Positions 15,305-27,674 of a stretch of DNA of 64,000 nt are shown piece by piece. This DNA is from Austwickia sp. (GTDB lineage: Bacteria > Actinomycetota > Actinomycetes > Actinomycetales > Dermatophilaceae), in assembly GCA_016699675.1 (NCBI GenBank), contig CP064985.1, positions 930,001-994,000 of the forward strand. The letters run 5' to 3'. The first letter of the stretch is position 1. Every line of letters begins with the position of its first letter. The notes beneath the pieces are model-generated. The model was not told the DNA's origin and ran no database searches. It saw only the letters and a program-made list of their open reading frames with translations. A program made the translations under genes and the position numbers.

Positions 15305-18300
15305 CTACAGCAGGCCCCGGCGAGCGCCCTCGGCGGCCGCCGCCCCCCGGGTCTGGGCGCCGAGCTTGGCGAGGATGTTCGACACGTGCACGCTCGCCGT
15401 CTTCGTGCTGATGAACAGCTCCTTGCCGATCTGGCCGTTGGTCCGGCCCAGGGCGAGCAGGGCGAGGACCTCCAGCTCGCGGGCCGTCAGCGGGCTCGCG
15501 GCCCGGGTGACGCCGCCGGTGCTGGGCCCGTCGGCAGTGCCGGCGCCGGGCGCGGTCTCGGTGTCGAGGCCAGACGACGACCCCCGCGTCAGCGCGTCGA
15601 GCTCCGCCAGAAGAGCCCGCGCCCCCAACGCCTCGGCCACCGAGCGGGCCGCGGCCGCCTCCGTCGCCGCCCCAGCGAGATCCCCGGCGGCGGCCAGCGC
15701 CTCGGCGAGCCGGGCCCGGCAGCGGGCGGTCTCGTACCCGTGGCCGTAAGCGGCCATCGCCGCCTGCGCGGCGCGCCAGGCCGCCACCTCGTCCTCCGCC
15801 GCAGGCGCCAGGGCCCTCGCCTCGGCCAAGGCCGTGGCGGCGGTCGGGCCGGCCCCGGCACCAAGGCGACGCAGCAGCCGGCACCAGTCGGCCGCGAGCC
15901 GCAGGGCCCACGCCCGGCTTTCGGCCCCGACGTAGTGGTCCGACTGGGCGACGCGGCCGGCGGCGCGCCCGACGAGCGGCGCGAGGAGGCTGACGATCTC
16001 CGGCACGGCCGGCTCGGGGACGGCGGTGGTGGCGCTCGGGCCAGCGGTGGAGGCGCTCGGGCCGGGGGTGGTGGCGATCGGGCTGGCGATGCCGCCGACG
16101 CCGACCGCGGTCAGGCGGACCACCCCTTGGTAGTCAGTGCCCCACAACCGATCCAGCGTGTCGATGCCGGCGTTCAGCAGCCGCGCGGCACCGAGGGGAT
16201 CGCCGGAGGCCGCGAGCGACTCGACGCCCCCGACGCAGGTGAGGAGGGTGACCAGCCCGTCGTACGGCCACCACCGACCCAACATGCTCAGCTCGGTCTC
16301 CGAGATCGACTCCCCCCGCGCCACGCGCAGGACCAGCCCGCCGGCGGCGATCAACGCCTGACTCACGTCCGAGACCATCGCCACGGGCAGGTCGAGCAGC
16401 CGGGCGGCCCGCTCCCAATCCCCCAGCTCGAAGCTGTAGACGCCCTCCAGCAGACGGCATTCGGTCGCCCAGGGAGCCCATGGCCGGTGTCGACGCTCCG
16501 CGACCTCGCGACCCTCCGCGAGCATGGCGCGGGCCCGGCGGAGGTCGCCGCCGCGGTGGTAGACGCCCGCGAGGTTGTGGCAGACCCGGATGAGGACCGG
16601 GTCGTCCAGGCCCGTCAGCTCGGCCCGGACGGCCTCCAGGTGCGCGCCCATCGCGGCCGTGTCCTTCTCCGCCTCGATCACGCGGCCGAGGATCGCCCTC
16701 GCCTCCGTGCCGACCCGGGGCAGCTCGTACACCTCCGCGAGACGGGTGATCTCGTCGGTCAGCGCCAGCGATTCGGCGTAGCGGTAGTCGTCCACCAGCG
16801 CCTGCAGCCGGGCCAACCGGACCCGACACTGCAGGTGCGGGGGCGCGTCGGCGGGTAACAGCTCCAGCGCCTCGGCGGTCGTGCCCAGGGCGTCGAACGG
16901 CGAGTCGAGGATCCGGGCCTTGAGCGCCAGCAGGGCCAACAGCCCCGCGCGCTGCTGCGCGGTCTGGCTCGCGCCGGGGTGTTCGATCCGGTCCTTGATG
17001 AGCAGGAATGCTCGCAGCGTGTTGCCCGAGGCGGTCGCGGCGCCTGCGGCGAGTTCGGTGATCCGGTCCCGGTCCGGGTCGTCGGCGGCGAGCCAGCCCA
17101 GGGCACGCTCGTAGTGCGCCAACCCGTCCGCGGGCCCGCCCACCCGCATGGCCTCCTGTCCGGCGCGCACCGCGGCCGCCACCGCGACCTCGTCGTCACC
17201 GGCCGCATGGGAATGGCGGGCGAGGTCGGCGTCGGTGCCGAGGTCGGGTCGGCTCAGCAGGGCGGCGGCGTACGCCGCGTGCAGCCGGGTCCGCTCCGCC
17301 GGCAACAGGTCGTCGTACGACGTCTCCGCCAGGAGGGCGTGCCGGAAGGCGAGGTCGGCGTCGGCCCGGACCACCAGCTGCCGGTCGAGAGCCTCCCGCA
17401 GCGCCGCGTCGAGCGCGCCGGGGTCCCAGTCCGTGACCGCCCCGAGCAGGTCGGCCGAGACCGACCGCCCGGCCACCGCCATCGTCCGCACCACCGCGCG
17501 GGCGTCCTCGCCGAGGCTGTCGACCCGCAGCCAGAGCACCCGGCCCAGGTCCCCGGACACCGTGGCGCCGCCGGCGACCAGCTCTTCGGCGAAGAACGCA
17601 TTGCCCTCGGCGCGCTCCACCACGTCAGCCACCACGGCGGGATCGCCCGGCGCGCCGGCGAGCCCGGCCACCAACGTGCGCATGTCGTCGTCGGGCAGCG
17701 CGCCGAGCTCGAAGCGCGTCACCCGCGGCAGCCGTGCCCACACCCCGAGCGTCTCGTACAGCGGGTGGCGGCGGTGCAGGTCGTCCGAGCGGTACGAGGC
17801 CACGAGCCCCACCGGCGCCGAAAACCCCCTGGTGAACAGCACGGACAGCAGGTCGCGGGACGAGTTGTCCGCCCAGTGCACGTCCTCGACCACGGCCAAC
17901 AGCGGGCGACGGCGCGCCACGGCCTCCAGGCAGGCGTGCACGGCGGCGGCCATGCGGGCCGGATCGGGCGGTACGTCGGGTGCGGTCGACGCCTCGGCGC
18001 CGAGCCCCGGCAGGAGGCGGCCGAGCGCGGGGTGCGCGGCGGCGACCTGCGCGACCGCGTCGGGCTCGGCGGCCGCCAGCTCGCCGACGAGGTCGGCAAA
18101 GGGGAGGTACGCCGGGGCCGCCCCGGCGAGTCCGACGCAGTAGCCGGCCACCACCAGGACGCCCTCCTCCGCGACCGCGTGGGCCGCGGCGGCGAGCAGC
18201 CGCGACTTTCCGATCCCTGCGTCCCCGGACAGCAGGACGATGCCGCCTCCGCCGGTCAGATCGAGGGCCCGGCGCAGGCGGTCAAGGTCGTCCCGGCGCC

Positions 18301-18379
18301 CGATGAGCGGCGTCGCGGGGGCGTACAGCGGCACCTCCCGATTATGGGGTGGCGCACCGACAACGCCGGGGACCGTCAC
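15305..18379 (-). CDS. Large ATP-binding LuxR-family (LAL) transcriptional regulator
   Basis: About 1024 residues. The N-terminal ATPase module has PLIGRRDDLDRLRRAL, the Walker A GDAGIGKS (about 43-50) and Walker B LLAVVEDVHWAD. A long helical TPR-like middle follows. The C-terminal LuxR helix-turn-helix reads LTARELEVLALLALGRTNGQ and FISTKTASVHVSNILAKLG. This is the MalT/LAL class, ATP-dependent activators. The start is uncertain: GTG 18379 overlaps the stop of the small upstream gene as GTGA, suggesting translational coupling. GTG 18334 lies nearer the conserved part but abuts GGGAGG without spacing. The frame upstream of 18379 is not protein-like. Targets are unknown. Confidence 0.88.
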   Translation of the reverse strand: MTVPGVVGAPPHNREVPLYAPATPLIGRRDDLDRLRRALDLTGGGGIVLLSGDAGIGKSRLLAAAAHAVAEEGVLVVAGYCVGLAGAAPAYLPFADLVGELAAAEPDAVAQVAAAHPALGRLLPGLGAEASTAPDVPPDPARMAAAVHACLEAVARRRPLLAVVEDVHWADNSSRDLLSVLFTRGFSAPVGLVASYRSDDLHRRHPLYETLGVWARLPRVTRFELGALPDDDMRTLVAGLAGAPGDPAVVADVVERAEGNAFFAEELVAGGATVSGDLGRVLWLRVDSLGEDARAVVRTMAVAGRSVSADLLGAVTDWDPGALDAALREALDRQLVVRADADLAFRHALLAETSYDDLLPAERTRLHAAYAAALLSRPDLGTDADLARHSHAAGDDEVAVAAAVRAGQEAMRVGGPADGLAHYERALGWLAADDPDRDRITELAAGAATASGNTLRAFLLIKDRIEHPGASQTAQQRAGLLALLALKARILDSPFDALGTTAEALELLPADAPPHLQCRVRLARLQALVDDYRYAESLALTDEITRLAEVYELPRVGTEARAILGRVIEAEKDTAAMGAHLEAVRAELTGLDDPVLIRVCHNLAGVYHRGGDLRRARAMLAEGREVAERRHRPWAPWATECRLLEGVYSFELGDWERAARLLDLPVAMVSDVSQALIAAGGLVLRVARGESISETELSMLGRWWPYDGLVTLLTCVGGVESLAASGDPLGAARLLNAGIDTLDRLWGTDYQGVVRLTAVGVGGIASPIATTPGPSASTAGPSATTAVPEPAVPEIVSLLAPLVGRAAGRVAQSDHYVGAESRAWALRLAADWCRLLRRLGAGAGPTAATALAEARALAPAAEDEVAAWRAAQAAMAAYGHGYETARCRARLAEALAAAGDLAGAATEAAAARSVAEALGARALLAELDALTRGSSSGLDTETAPGAGTADGPSTGGVTRAASPLTARELEVLALLALGRTNGQIGKELFISTKTASVHVSNILAKLGAQTRGAAAAEGARRGLL

Positions 18380-18618
18380 GAGGAGGCGACGGCGGCCCTG
18401 ATCGGGCGGGCGGCTGTGCGGGACGTGCGCGTGGCCGACGCCTCGGGGACGGCGCCCGGGCCGGCCGGGCGGCTCAGGGCGGCGCGCAGACGGGCGCGGA
18501 CGGTGGCGGCGATCTCTCGCGAGGGCCGCGCGGGGGCGTAGCGAGCGGCGCCGCGGGTGTCGCCGTACCGCCATTCCATCTCGGCGGCCAGGGTGTCGGG
18601 GGTCAAGACGAGGCTCAT
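18376..18618 (-). CDS. Small protein coupled to the LAL regulator, unknown
   Basis: An 80-residue basic, Ala/Arg-rich product starting MSLVLTPDTLAAEMEWRYGD. I recognise no domain. It is judged real because AAAGG stands 7 bases before its ATG and because its TGA stop overlaps the GTG start of the LuxR/ATPase gene. A 19-bp perfect palindrome lies 21 bp upstream. Possible roles are a coupled leader or a partner protein of the regulator. The second half (SRPAGPGAVPEASATRTS) looks disordered. Confidence 0.5.
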   Translation of the reverse strand: MSLVLTPDTLAAEMEWRYGDTRGAARYAPARPSREIAATVRARLRAALSRPAGPGAVPEASATRTSRTAARPIRAAVASS

Positions 18619-18638
18619 GACGAGGCCTTTCTGGCTGC

Positions 18639-18657
18639 GACATCCGGGCCGGATGTC
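18639..18657. promoter_or_regulatory. 19-bp perfect palindrome upstream of the LAL regulator operon
   Basis: GACATCCGG-G-CCGGATGTC, centred 30 bp before the small gene start. It could be an operator for the LAL regulator itself or another dimeric factor, or a leader hairpin. Confidence 0.45.
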
Positions 18658-18793
18658 GATGCCTCAGGCTCGTCGGATGAGGTAGCGGGCCACATCGGGC
18701 GAACGCCGTACCCCGCCCGGCCCGACTACCTCAGATCTGGCCGAAGGTTGCCGCCCGGGGCCGGGCAGCTACCTCAGAGCCGGCCGCGCCGCG

Positions 18794-19636
18794 TCAGATC
18801 CACAGCTGCGGCTCGGCGAACATCGCCTCGTACGGGTCCTCGGTCGGGCCCAGCTCCATCGCCCGGTGCTTGGCCGGCACGCCGGTCGCGACGGTGTTCG
18901 GCGGGACGTCCTTGACGACCACCGAGTTCGCGCCGATCTGGGCGCCCGCACCGACCGTGATGGCACCGAGCACGCGGGCCCCCGCACCGAGCGTCACGTT
19001 GTTCGCGACCGTGGGGTGGCGCTTGCCCTTGGCCAGGGTGCGACCGCCGAGCGTGACCGCGTGATACATCATCACGTCGTCACCCACCTCGGCGGTCTCG
19101 CCGATGACGACGCCCATGCCGTGGTCGATGAAGAACCGGCGCCCGATCGTCGCGCCCGGGTGGATCTCGATGCCCGTGCGGGCCCGGGTCCACTGAGACA
19201 GCAGCCGCGCGGGCAGCTTGCCCTTGTCGTGGGCCCACATCTCGTGCGCCAGCCGGTGCGCCCAGACCGCGTGCAGCCCCGGGCTGACCAGCGCCATCTG
19301 CAGCCGGCCCGTCGCGGCCGGGTCGCGCTCGATGGCCGCGTCGAGGTCCTCCAGGACGCTGTCGCGAGCCTTGGCGAGCTTGCTGCGGCGCTGCAGGCCG
19401 GCCTGGTCGGCGTCGCGGCGGGTCCGCGGCGTCGGCACCTCGTACTCAGGACGGCCCGCCTCGCGCGCCTCCTCCTGGGAGGAGACGTCGGTCCCCTCCG
19501 GACCCTGGGGCGCCCAAGGCGCACGACGTACGTCGCGGTCCCCGCGGATCACCCGCAGCAGGCGGGTCGAGGTCCGGGAGACGGGACCGCCCTCGTCGGG
19601 GCGAAGGCCCACCTCGTCGTTCCAGATGGCACTCAT
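18794..19636 (-). CDS. cysE: Serine O-acetyltransferase with N-terminal extension
   Basis: Acetylates L-serine with acetyl-CoA in cysteine synthesis. The catalytic part (about residues 85-280) has LEDLDAAIERDPAATGRLQ, GLHAVWAHRLAHEMW, EIHPGATIGRRFFIDHGMGV with the active His, ETAEVGDDVMMYHAVTLGG and KRHPTVANNVTLGAGARVLG, the left-handed hexapeptide helix. The family form in actinobacteria is usually near 190 residues; here about 85 extra, charged, disordered residues precede it. ATG 19636 has GGAG 8 bases upstream and fits directly behind cysK (32-bp gap). A shorter product from an internal start is possible. It forms an operon with cysK, which uses its product. Confidence 0.92.
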   Translation of the reverse strand: MSAIWNDEVGLRPDEGGPVSRTSTRLLRVIRGDRDVRRAPWAPQGPEGTDVSSQEEAREAGRPEYEVPTPRTRRDADQAGLQRRSKLAKARDSVLEDLDAAIERDPAATGRLQMALVSPGLHAVWAHRLAHEMWAHDKGKLPARLLSQWTRARTGIEIHPGATIGRRFFIDHGMGVVIGETAEVGDDVMMYHAVTLGGRTLAKGKRHPTVANNVTLGAGARVLGAITVGAGAQIGANSVVVKDVPPNTVATGVPAKHRAMELGPTEDPYEAMFAEPQLWI

Positions 19637-19668
19637 GTCGGCAGCTCCAGATAGGACGGAGAGAGGGC

Positions 19669-20613
19669 TCAGGAGGTCAGGCCCTCGAAGAGGATGGTGG
19701 AGAGGTAGCGCTCGCCGGTGTCGCACAGGATGGTGACGATGGTCTTCCCGGCGTACTCCGGCTGGGCGGCCAGGCGCGCGGCGGCGGCGAGGTTCGCGCC
19801 CGCGGAGATGCCCACGAGCAGGCCCTCGTCGGTGGCGGCCTTGCGGGCGTACTCGACGGCGGTCGGCGCGTCGACGGTGACCACCTCGTCGACGACGTCG
19901 CGCTGGAAGTTCTCGGGGACGAAGTTCGCGCCCATGCCCTGGATCTTGTGCGGGCCGGGCTGGCCGCCGGAGAGGATGGGCGACTCGGCGGGCTCGACGG
20001 CCACGACGCGCAGGTTGGGGTTGTGCTCCTTGAGGTAGCGGCCGGCGCCGGACACGGTGCCGCCGGTGCCCACGCCCGCGACCAGCACGTCGACCTTTCC
20101 GTCGGTGTCGGCCCAGATCTCGGCGCCCGTCGTGTCGTAGTGGATCTTGGGGTTGGCCGGGTTGGCGAACTGGCTCGCGAGGATGGCGTTGTCCCCGGCG
20201 GCGATCTCGCCCGCGCGGTCGACGGCGCCCTTCATGCCCTGGGCGCCGGGGGTCAGCTCCAGCTCGGCGCCGAACGCCCGCAGCAGGGCGCGGCGCTCGG
20301 TCGACATCGTGTCGGGCATGGTCAGGACGACCTTGTAGCCGCGGGCGGCGCCGACCATCGCCAGCGCAATCCCGGTGTTGCCACTGGTCGCCTCGACGAT
20401 CGTGCCGCCGGGGCGTAGCTGGCCGGAGGCCTCCGCCGCGTCGACGATCGCGACGCCGATGCGGTCCTTCACCGAGCCGGCCGGGTTGTTGAACTCGCAC
20501 TTGGCCAGGACGGTCGCGCCGGATCCGCCGGTGGCGGCGGCGGGAACGATGCGGTTGATGCGGACGAGGGGCGTACGCCCCACGATGGCGGTCACGTCGG
20601 CAAAGACGGGCAT
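19669..20613 (-). CDS. cysK: Cysteine synthase (O-acetylserine sulfhydrylase)
   Basis: A 314-residue PLP enzyme that makes cysteine from O-acetylserine and sulfide. Lys in NPAGSVKDRIGV binds PLP. The substrate loop is EATSGNTGIALA, and the phosphate-binding loop is GVGTGGTVSGAGRYLKE. LLVGISAGANLAAA and the end CDTGERYLSTILF are standard. It is followed by cysE, a classic pair forming the cysteine synthase complex. The upstream region contains an AT-rich promoter with an embedded palindrome (20660-20689). Confidence 0.97.
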   Translation of the reverse strand: MPVFADVTAIVGRTPLVRINRIVPAAATGGSGATVLAKCEFNNPAGSVKDRIGVAIVDAAEASGQLRPGGTIVEATSGNTGIALAMVGAARGYKVVLTMPDTMSTERRALLRAFGAELELTPGAQGMKGAVDRAGEIAAGDNAILASQFANPANPKIHYDTTGAEIWADTDGKVDVLVAGVGTGGTVSGAGRYLKEHNPNLRVVAVEPAESPILSGGQPGPHKIQGMGANFVPENFQRDVVDEVVTVDAPTAVEYARKAATDEGLLVGISAGANLAAAARLAAQPEYAGKTIVTILCDTGERYLSTILFEGLTS

Positions 20614-20659
20614 GATAGGTGGCTCCCGAAGGGTCGGCTCGTGGCGGTCGTCGGGGTCA

Positions 20660-20689
20660 ACAGTAGGGTCGTTATGAATATTCCAACAA
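20660..20689 (-). promoter_or_regulatory. Predicted cysK promoter with GAATATTC palindrome in the spacer
   Basis: On the minus strand, TTGTTG and TACTGT are 18 bp apart, in the only AT-rich island of this region. GAATATTC (20676-20683) sits between the two boxes, a place where a repressor would block transcription. The inferred start is near 20653, leaving a 40-base leader. Confidence 0.45.
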
Positions 20690-20883
20690 AAACTTATGCA
20701 GCCCGTCTCACAGGTCGACCGTCCAGGGTCCGAGGGTTTGGACGCCTCGACGTACCCGCGGGTAACCTTTGCCCTGGTGGCGGGCCTTCGGGCCGTCCGC
20801 GGCCCGCGAATTCCCTTCAGGTCGAGAGAGACGTCACAGGCTTATCGGCCGTCTGTCCGTAGGCGGCTCCGTATCATCGCAGC

Positions 20884-24918
<4,035 letters not shown>

Positions 24919-24932
24919 CCGCATCGCACCAT

Positions 24933-24971
24933 CGAAGGGGCCGCCGGGCCATAAACCCGGCGGCCCCTTCG
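24933..24971. terminator. Terminator of the Fe-S oxidoreductase gene
   Basis: 16-bp perfect stem CGAAGGGGCCGCCGGG / CCCGGCGGCCCCTTCG with a CCATAAA loop, 14 bases after the stop codon. Confidence 0.8.
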
Positions 24972-25069
24972 CGTGCCACGGCAGGTGCGCGAATCACCCG
25001 CCGTGCGCCAGTCGGCTCGGAGTTGGCCGGAGACCTCTCACAACCACGCAGAGGCGGCAGGATGGGCCG

Positions 25070-25834
25070 GTGCCCGTCGAGCCGTTCTCCCTCGCTGGGG
25101 CGATCCTGGCGATCGCCGCCGTGATCATCGGCATCGCCAAGACCAGCGTGGGCGGGTTCGCCGCGCTGGCGGTGGCGGCGTTCGCGGCGTACCTGCCCAC
25201 CAAGGAATCCACCGCCGCCGTCCTGCTCCTGCTCATCGTCGGCGACATCGTCGCCGTGGCCCGCTACCGTCGCGCGGCGAGCTGGCCGCTGCTGCGGCGG
25301 CTGCTGCCGAGCGTGCTCCCGGGCGTCGCCCTGGGCGCGCTGTTCATGCGGGTCGTCGACGACCGCACCCTGCGGGTCTCCATCGGGCTCATGCTCACCG
25401 TGATGGTCGCGATCCAGCTGGCAATGCGGCTGCGCGCCCGCGGGTCCACCGCCGAGGCGGGCGGCGACCCGCAACATCCCCACCCCGCTTTGAGCCTCGC
25501 GGCGGGGACGGCCGCGGGGTTCACGACCATGACGGCCAACGCCGCCGGCCCCGTGATGACCCTCTACCTGCTCGCCTGTCGCGTCGACAAGATGGCCTTC
25601 GTCGGCACGAACGCCTGGTTCTTCCTGCTCGTCAACCTGAGCAAGACCCCGTTCAGCGCCGCCCTGGGCCTGTTCCCGGCCTCGACGCTCGCGCTGACCG
25701 CGGCGCTCGCGCCCTTCGCGCTGGTGGGCACGTGGCTCGGCGTACGGCTCGTGCACCGCGTCAGCCAGGCCACCTTCGACGCCCTGGCCCTGGTGGCGAG
25801 CGCGGTCGCGGCCGGGGCACTCCTGGTCCGCTGA
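25070..25834 (+). CDS. TauE/SafE-family membrane transporter
   Basis: A 254-residue protein with about eight membrane helices of the sulfite/organosulfonate exporter family. Typical blocks are IIGIAKTSVGGFAALAVAAF near the start, LPSVLPGVALGALFM, and the second-half repeat LAAGTAAGFTTMTANAAGPV followed by NLSKTPF. The start is GTG 25070 with AGGATGG nearby. It lies between a terminator and an aldo-keto reductase gene 49 bp downstream. The substrate is unproven; family members move small sulfur- or carboxyl-bearing anions. Confidence 0.88.
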   Translation: MPVEPFSLAGAILAIAAVIIGIAKTSVGGFAALAVAAFAAYLPTKESTAAVLLLLIVGDIVAVARYRRAASWPLLRRLLPSVLPGVALGALFMRVVDDRTLRVSIGLMLTVMVAIQLAMRLRARGSTAEAGGDPQHPHPALSLAAGTAAGFTTMTANAAGPVMTLYLLACRVDKMAFVGTNAWFFLLVNLSKTPFSAALGLFPASTLALTAALAPFALVGTWLGVRLVHRVSQATFDALALVASAVAAGALLVR

Positions 25835-25883
25835 CCCGCCCCCCACCAGCCCCAGCCCTCGCCGCCGGGCATACCCTCGGGCC

Positions 25884-26726
25884 ATGCGCACCCTGAGCTT
25901 CGCCGGAGCGGACGTGCCCGCGGTCGGCATGGGCACCTGGCACATGGGCGAGAACCCGGCCGCGGCCGCCGCGGAGGCGGACGCGCTGCGCGCCGGCTTG
26001 GACGCGGGGCTGCGGGTGATCGACACGGCGGAGATGTACGCCGAGGGCGGCGCGGAAACGGTCGTCGGCCGGGCACTCCAGGGCCGACGCGAGGACGCCC
26101 TGGTCGTCAGCAAGGTGTATCCGCACAACGCCAGCAGCTCCGGTGTCGCCGCCGCGTGCGAGCGCAGCCTGCGCCGCCTCGGCATCGACCGCATCGACCT
26201 CTACCTGCTGCATTGGCGGGGCAGCCACCCGCTCGCCGAGACCGTGGAAGGGTTCGAGGCGCTGCTGGCCGCGGGGAAGATCGGCGCCTGGGGCGTGTCG
26301 AACCTCGACGTCGATGACCTGCAGGAACTGCGCGGCGTGCCGGGCGGCGCGGCCTGCGCCACCAACCAGATCCTCTACAACCTGACGCGTCGCGGTCCCG
26401 AGACCGGCCTGCTCTCGGAGATGGCGGCGGCCGGGATGCCGGCGATGGCGTACTCCCCCGTCGAGCAGGGCCGCCTCCTCCGGCCGGGCCCGGGGCTCGA
26501 GGCGTTGCGCGCCGTCGCCACCCGGCACGGGGCCACGCCCGCGCAGGTCGCGCTCGCCTGGACCGTCCGCAGCGGCGACGTCCTGGCGATCCCGAAGTCC
26601 GCCGACCCCGACCGCACCCGCGAGAACGCGGCGGCCCTGGACCTCACGCTCGACGCGGACGACCTGCGCGCGCTGGACGCGGCGTTCCCGCCGCCCACCC
26701 GCCCGGTCCCCCTGCAGATGCTCTGA
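25884..26726 (+). CDS. Aldo/keto reductase
   Basis: A 280-residue NADPH-dependent TIM-barrel reductase. Catalytic tetrad: Asp in RVIDTAEMYAEGGAE with the Tyr of MY, Lys in VVSKVYPHNA, and His in YLLHWRGSHPL. Also GAWGVSNLDVDDL, and the NADP site AIPKSADPDRTRENAAALD near the end. It is slightly shorter than the 310-330 residue forms, as in YeaE/YtbE-type members. It probably shares a transcript with the TauE/SafE gene. The physiological carbonyl substrate is unknown. Confidence 0.93.
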   Translation: MRTLSFAGADVPAVGMGTWHMGENPAAAAAEADALRAGLDAGLRVIDTAEMYAEGGAETVVGRALQGRREDALVVSKVYPHNASSSGVAAACERSLRRLGIDRIDLYLLHWRGSHPLAETVEGFEALLAAGKIGAWGVSNLDVDDLQELRGVPGGAACATNQILYNLTRRGPETGLLSEMAAAGMPAMAYSPVEQGRLLRPGPGLEALRAVATRHGATPAQVALAWTVRSGDVLAIPKSADPDRTRENAAALDLTLDADDLRALDAAFPPPTRPVPLQML

Positions 26727-26876
26727 CGGCGGACCGTTCGCCGGGCTAACGACCGCGCGGACGCGCTTGAGTCCCCCGCGGATCGGTCGATGGGGGTATG
26801 CCGGTCCCCCTCCTGCGCGTCATCGGGCGCCCGCGCCGGCCTTCGCCCGCGACCGCCTTTGAAGGAGTCCCCGCCC

Positions 26877-27674
26877 GTGGACCAGCACCCCCAGCCTGCC
26901 CTGCCCACCGAGACCCTCGTCGAGGTGGATGACGTCCGCGCGTACGCCGACGAGGCCAGCGGCTTCGATGCCGCCCCCGCGTTCGCGCCCGAATCCGGCC
27001 CCGAGGCCGTGGCGGACTACGCGGTCACCCGATCCGGCGTGGTCGAGGCCGTCCGCGAGGTGCTCCCGACGCAGGTCGAGGCGTCGACGGCGGTCGCCGA
27101 CACCGCGATCCCCGCGCAGGCCACTGCCGCCGACCCGGCGTACGTCGCCCCGAGCATCCCCGTCTCCCCGCTCGCGCTGGCCGCGCACGGCTACCCGGTG
27201 CCCACCGAGGCCGAGGTGGCCGCGCTGTTCGACCGGTGGAACGCGGCGCTGCAGACGGGCGAGCCGCGCGAGGTCGTGGCTCTGTACACGCAGGACGCGA
27301 CCCTGCTGCCCACGCTGTCGTCCACGTTCTGCAAGGACTGCGAGGACCGGATCGACTACTTCACCAAGTTCCTGGCGAAGAAGCCGTGGGGCACGGTGAC
27401 CGACCGCCGGATCTACCGCGGCCACGGCATCGCCGTCGACACCGGCCACTACACCTTCCACCTCGGCCTGACCGGGGACGATGTGTACGCGCGCTACACG
27501 TTCACCTACGTCTGGGACGGCACCAACTGGCTGATCACCAGCCACCACTCCTCGGGCGAGCCGAAGCCCGCCTGGGCCTACGCCAGCGCCGGCCCCGGCG
27601 TAGGCCCAGCGCTCGCCCCCACGCCCACGGCGCCGGCGTCGTCCGTCATCGCCCCGGCGAACTGGCTGCGGTAG
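26877..27674 (+). CDS. SgcJ/EcaC-like (DUF4440/CaMKII-association fold) protein
   Basis: A 265-residue protein. The C-terminal half holds a single NTF2-like domain (about 105-235): EVAALFDRWNAALQTGEPRE, VVALYTQDATLLPTLSSTF, DYFTKFLAKKPWGTVTDRRI and TYVWDGTNWLITSHHSS. It is preceded by about 100 acidic, disordered residues, which the family normally lacks. The start is GTG 26877, with GAAGGAG 9 bases upstream. The last 97 bases overlap the end of the convergent ABC exporter gene, and a 12-bp inverted repeat lies in the shared part. The family includes proteins of many roles, so function is open. Confidence 0.8.
   Translation: MDQHPQPALPTETLVEVDDVRAYADEASGFDAAPAFAPESGPEAVADYAVTRSGVVEAVREVLPTQVEASTAVADTAIPAQATAADPAYVAPSIPVSPLALAAHGYPVPTEAEVAALFDRWNAALQTGEPREVVALYTQDATLLPTLSSTFCKDCEDRIDYFTKFLAKKPWGTVTDRRIYRGHGIAVDTGHYTFHLGLTGDDVYARYTFTYVWDGTNWLITSHHSSGEPKPAWAYASAGPGVGPALAPTPTAPASSVIAPANWLR
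27573..27608. terminator. Inverted repeat inside the overlap of two convergent genes
   Basis: TGGGCCTACGCC (27573) and GGCGTAGGCCCA (27597) form a perfect 12-bp stem over a 12-nt GC-rich loop. It contains the TAG stop of the ABC exporter gene on the minus strand and codes residues of the SgcJ-like protein on the plus strand. A terminator embedded in coding sequence is the simplest reading. Confidence 0.5.

Noticed and set aside
18380..18643. N-terminal extension of the LAL regulator
   Set aside because: The frame is antisense-like Arg/Pro sequence over the small gene; the GTGA overlap at 18376-18379 gives a better start.
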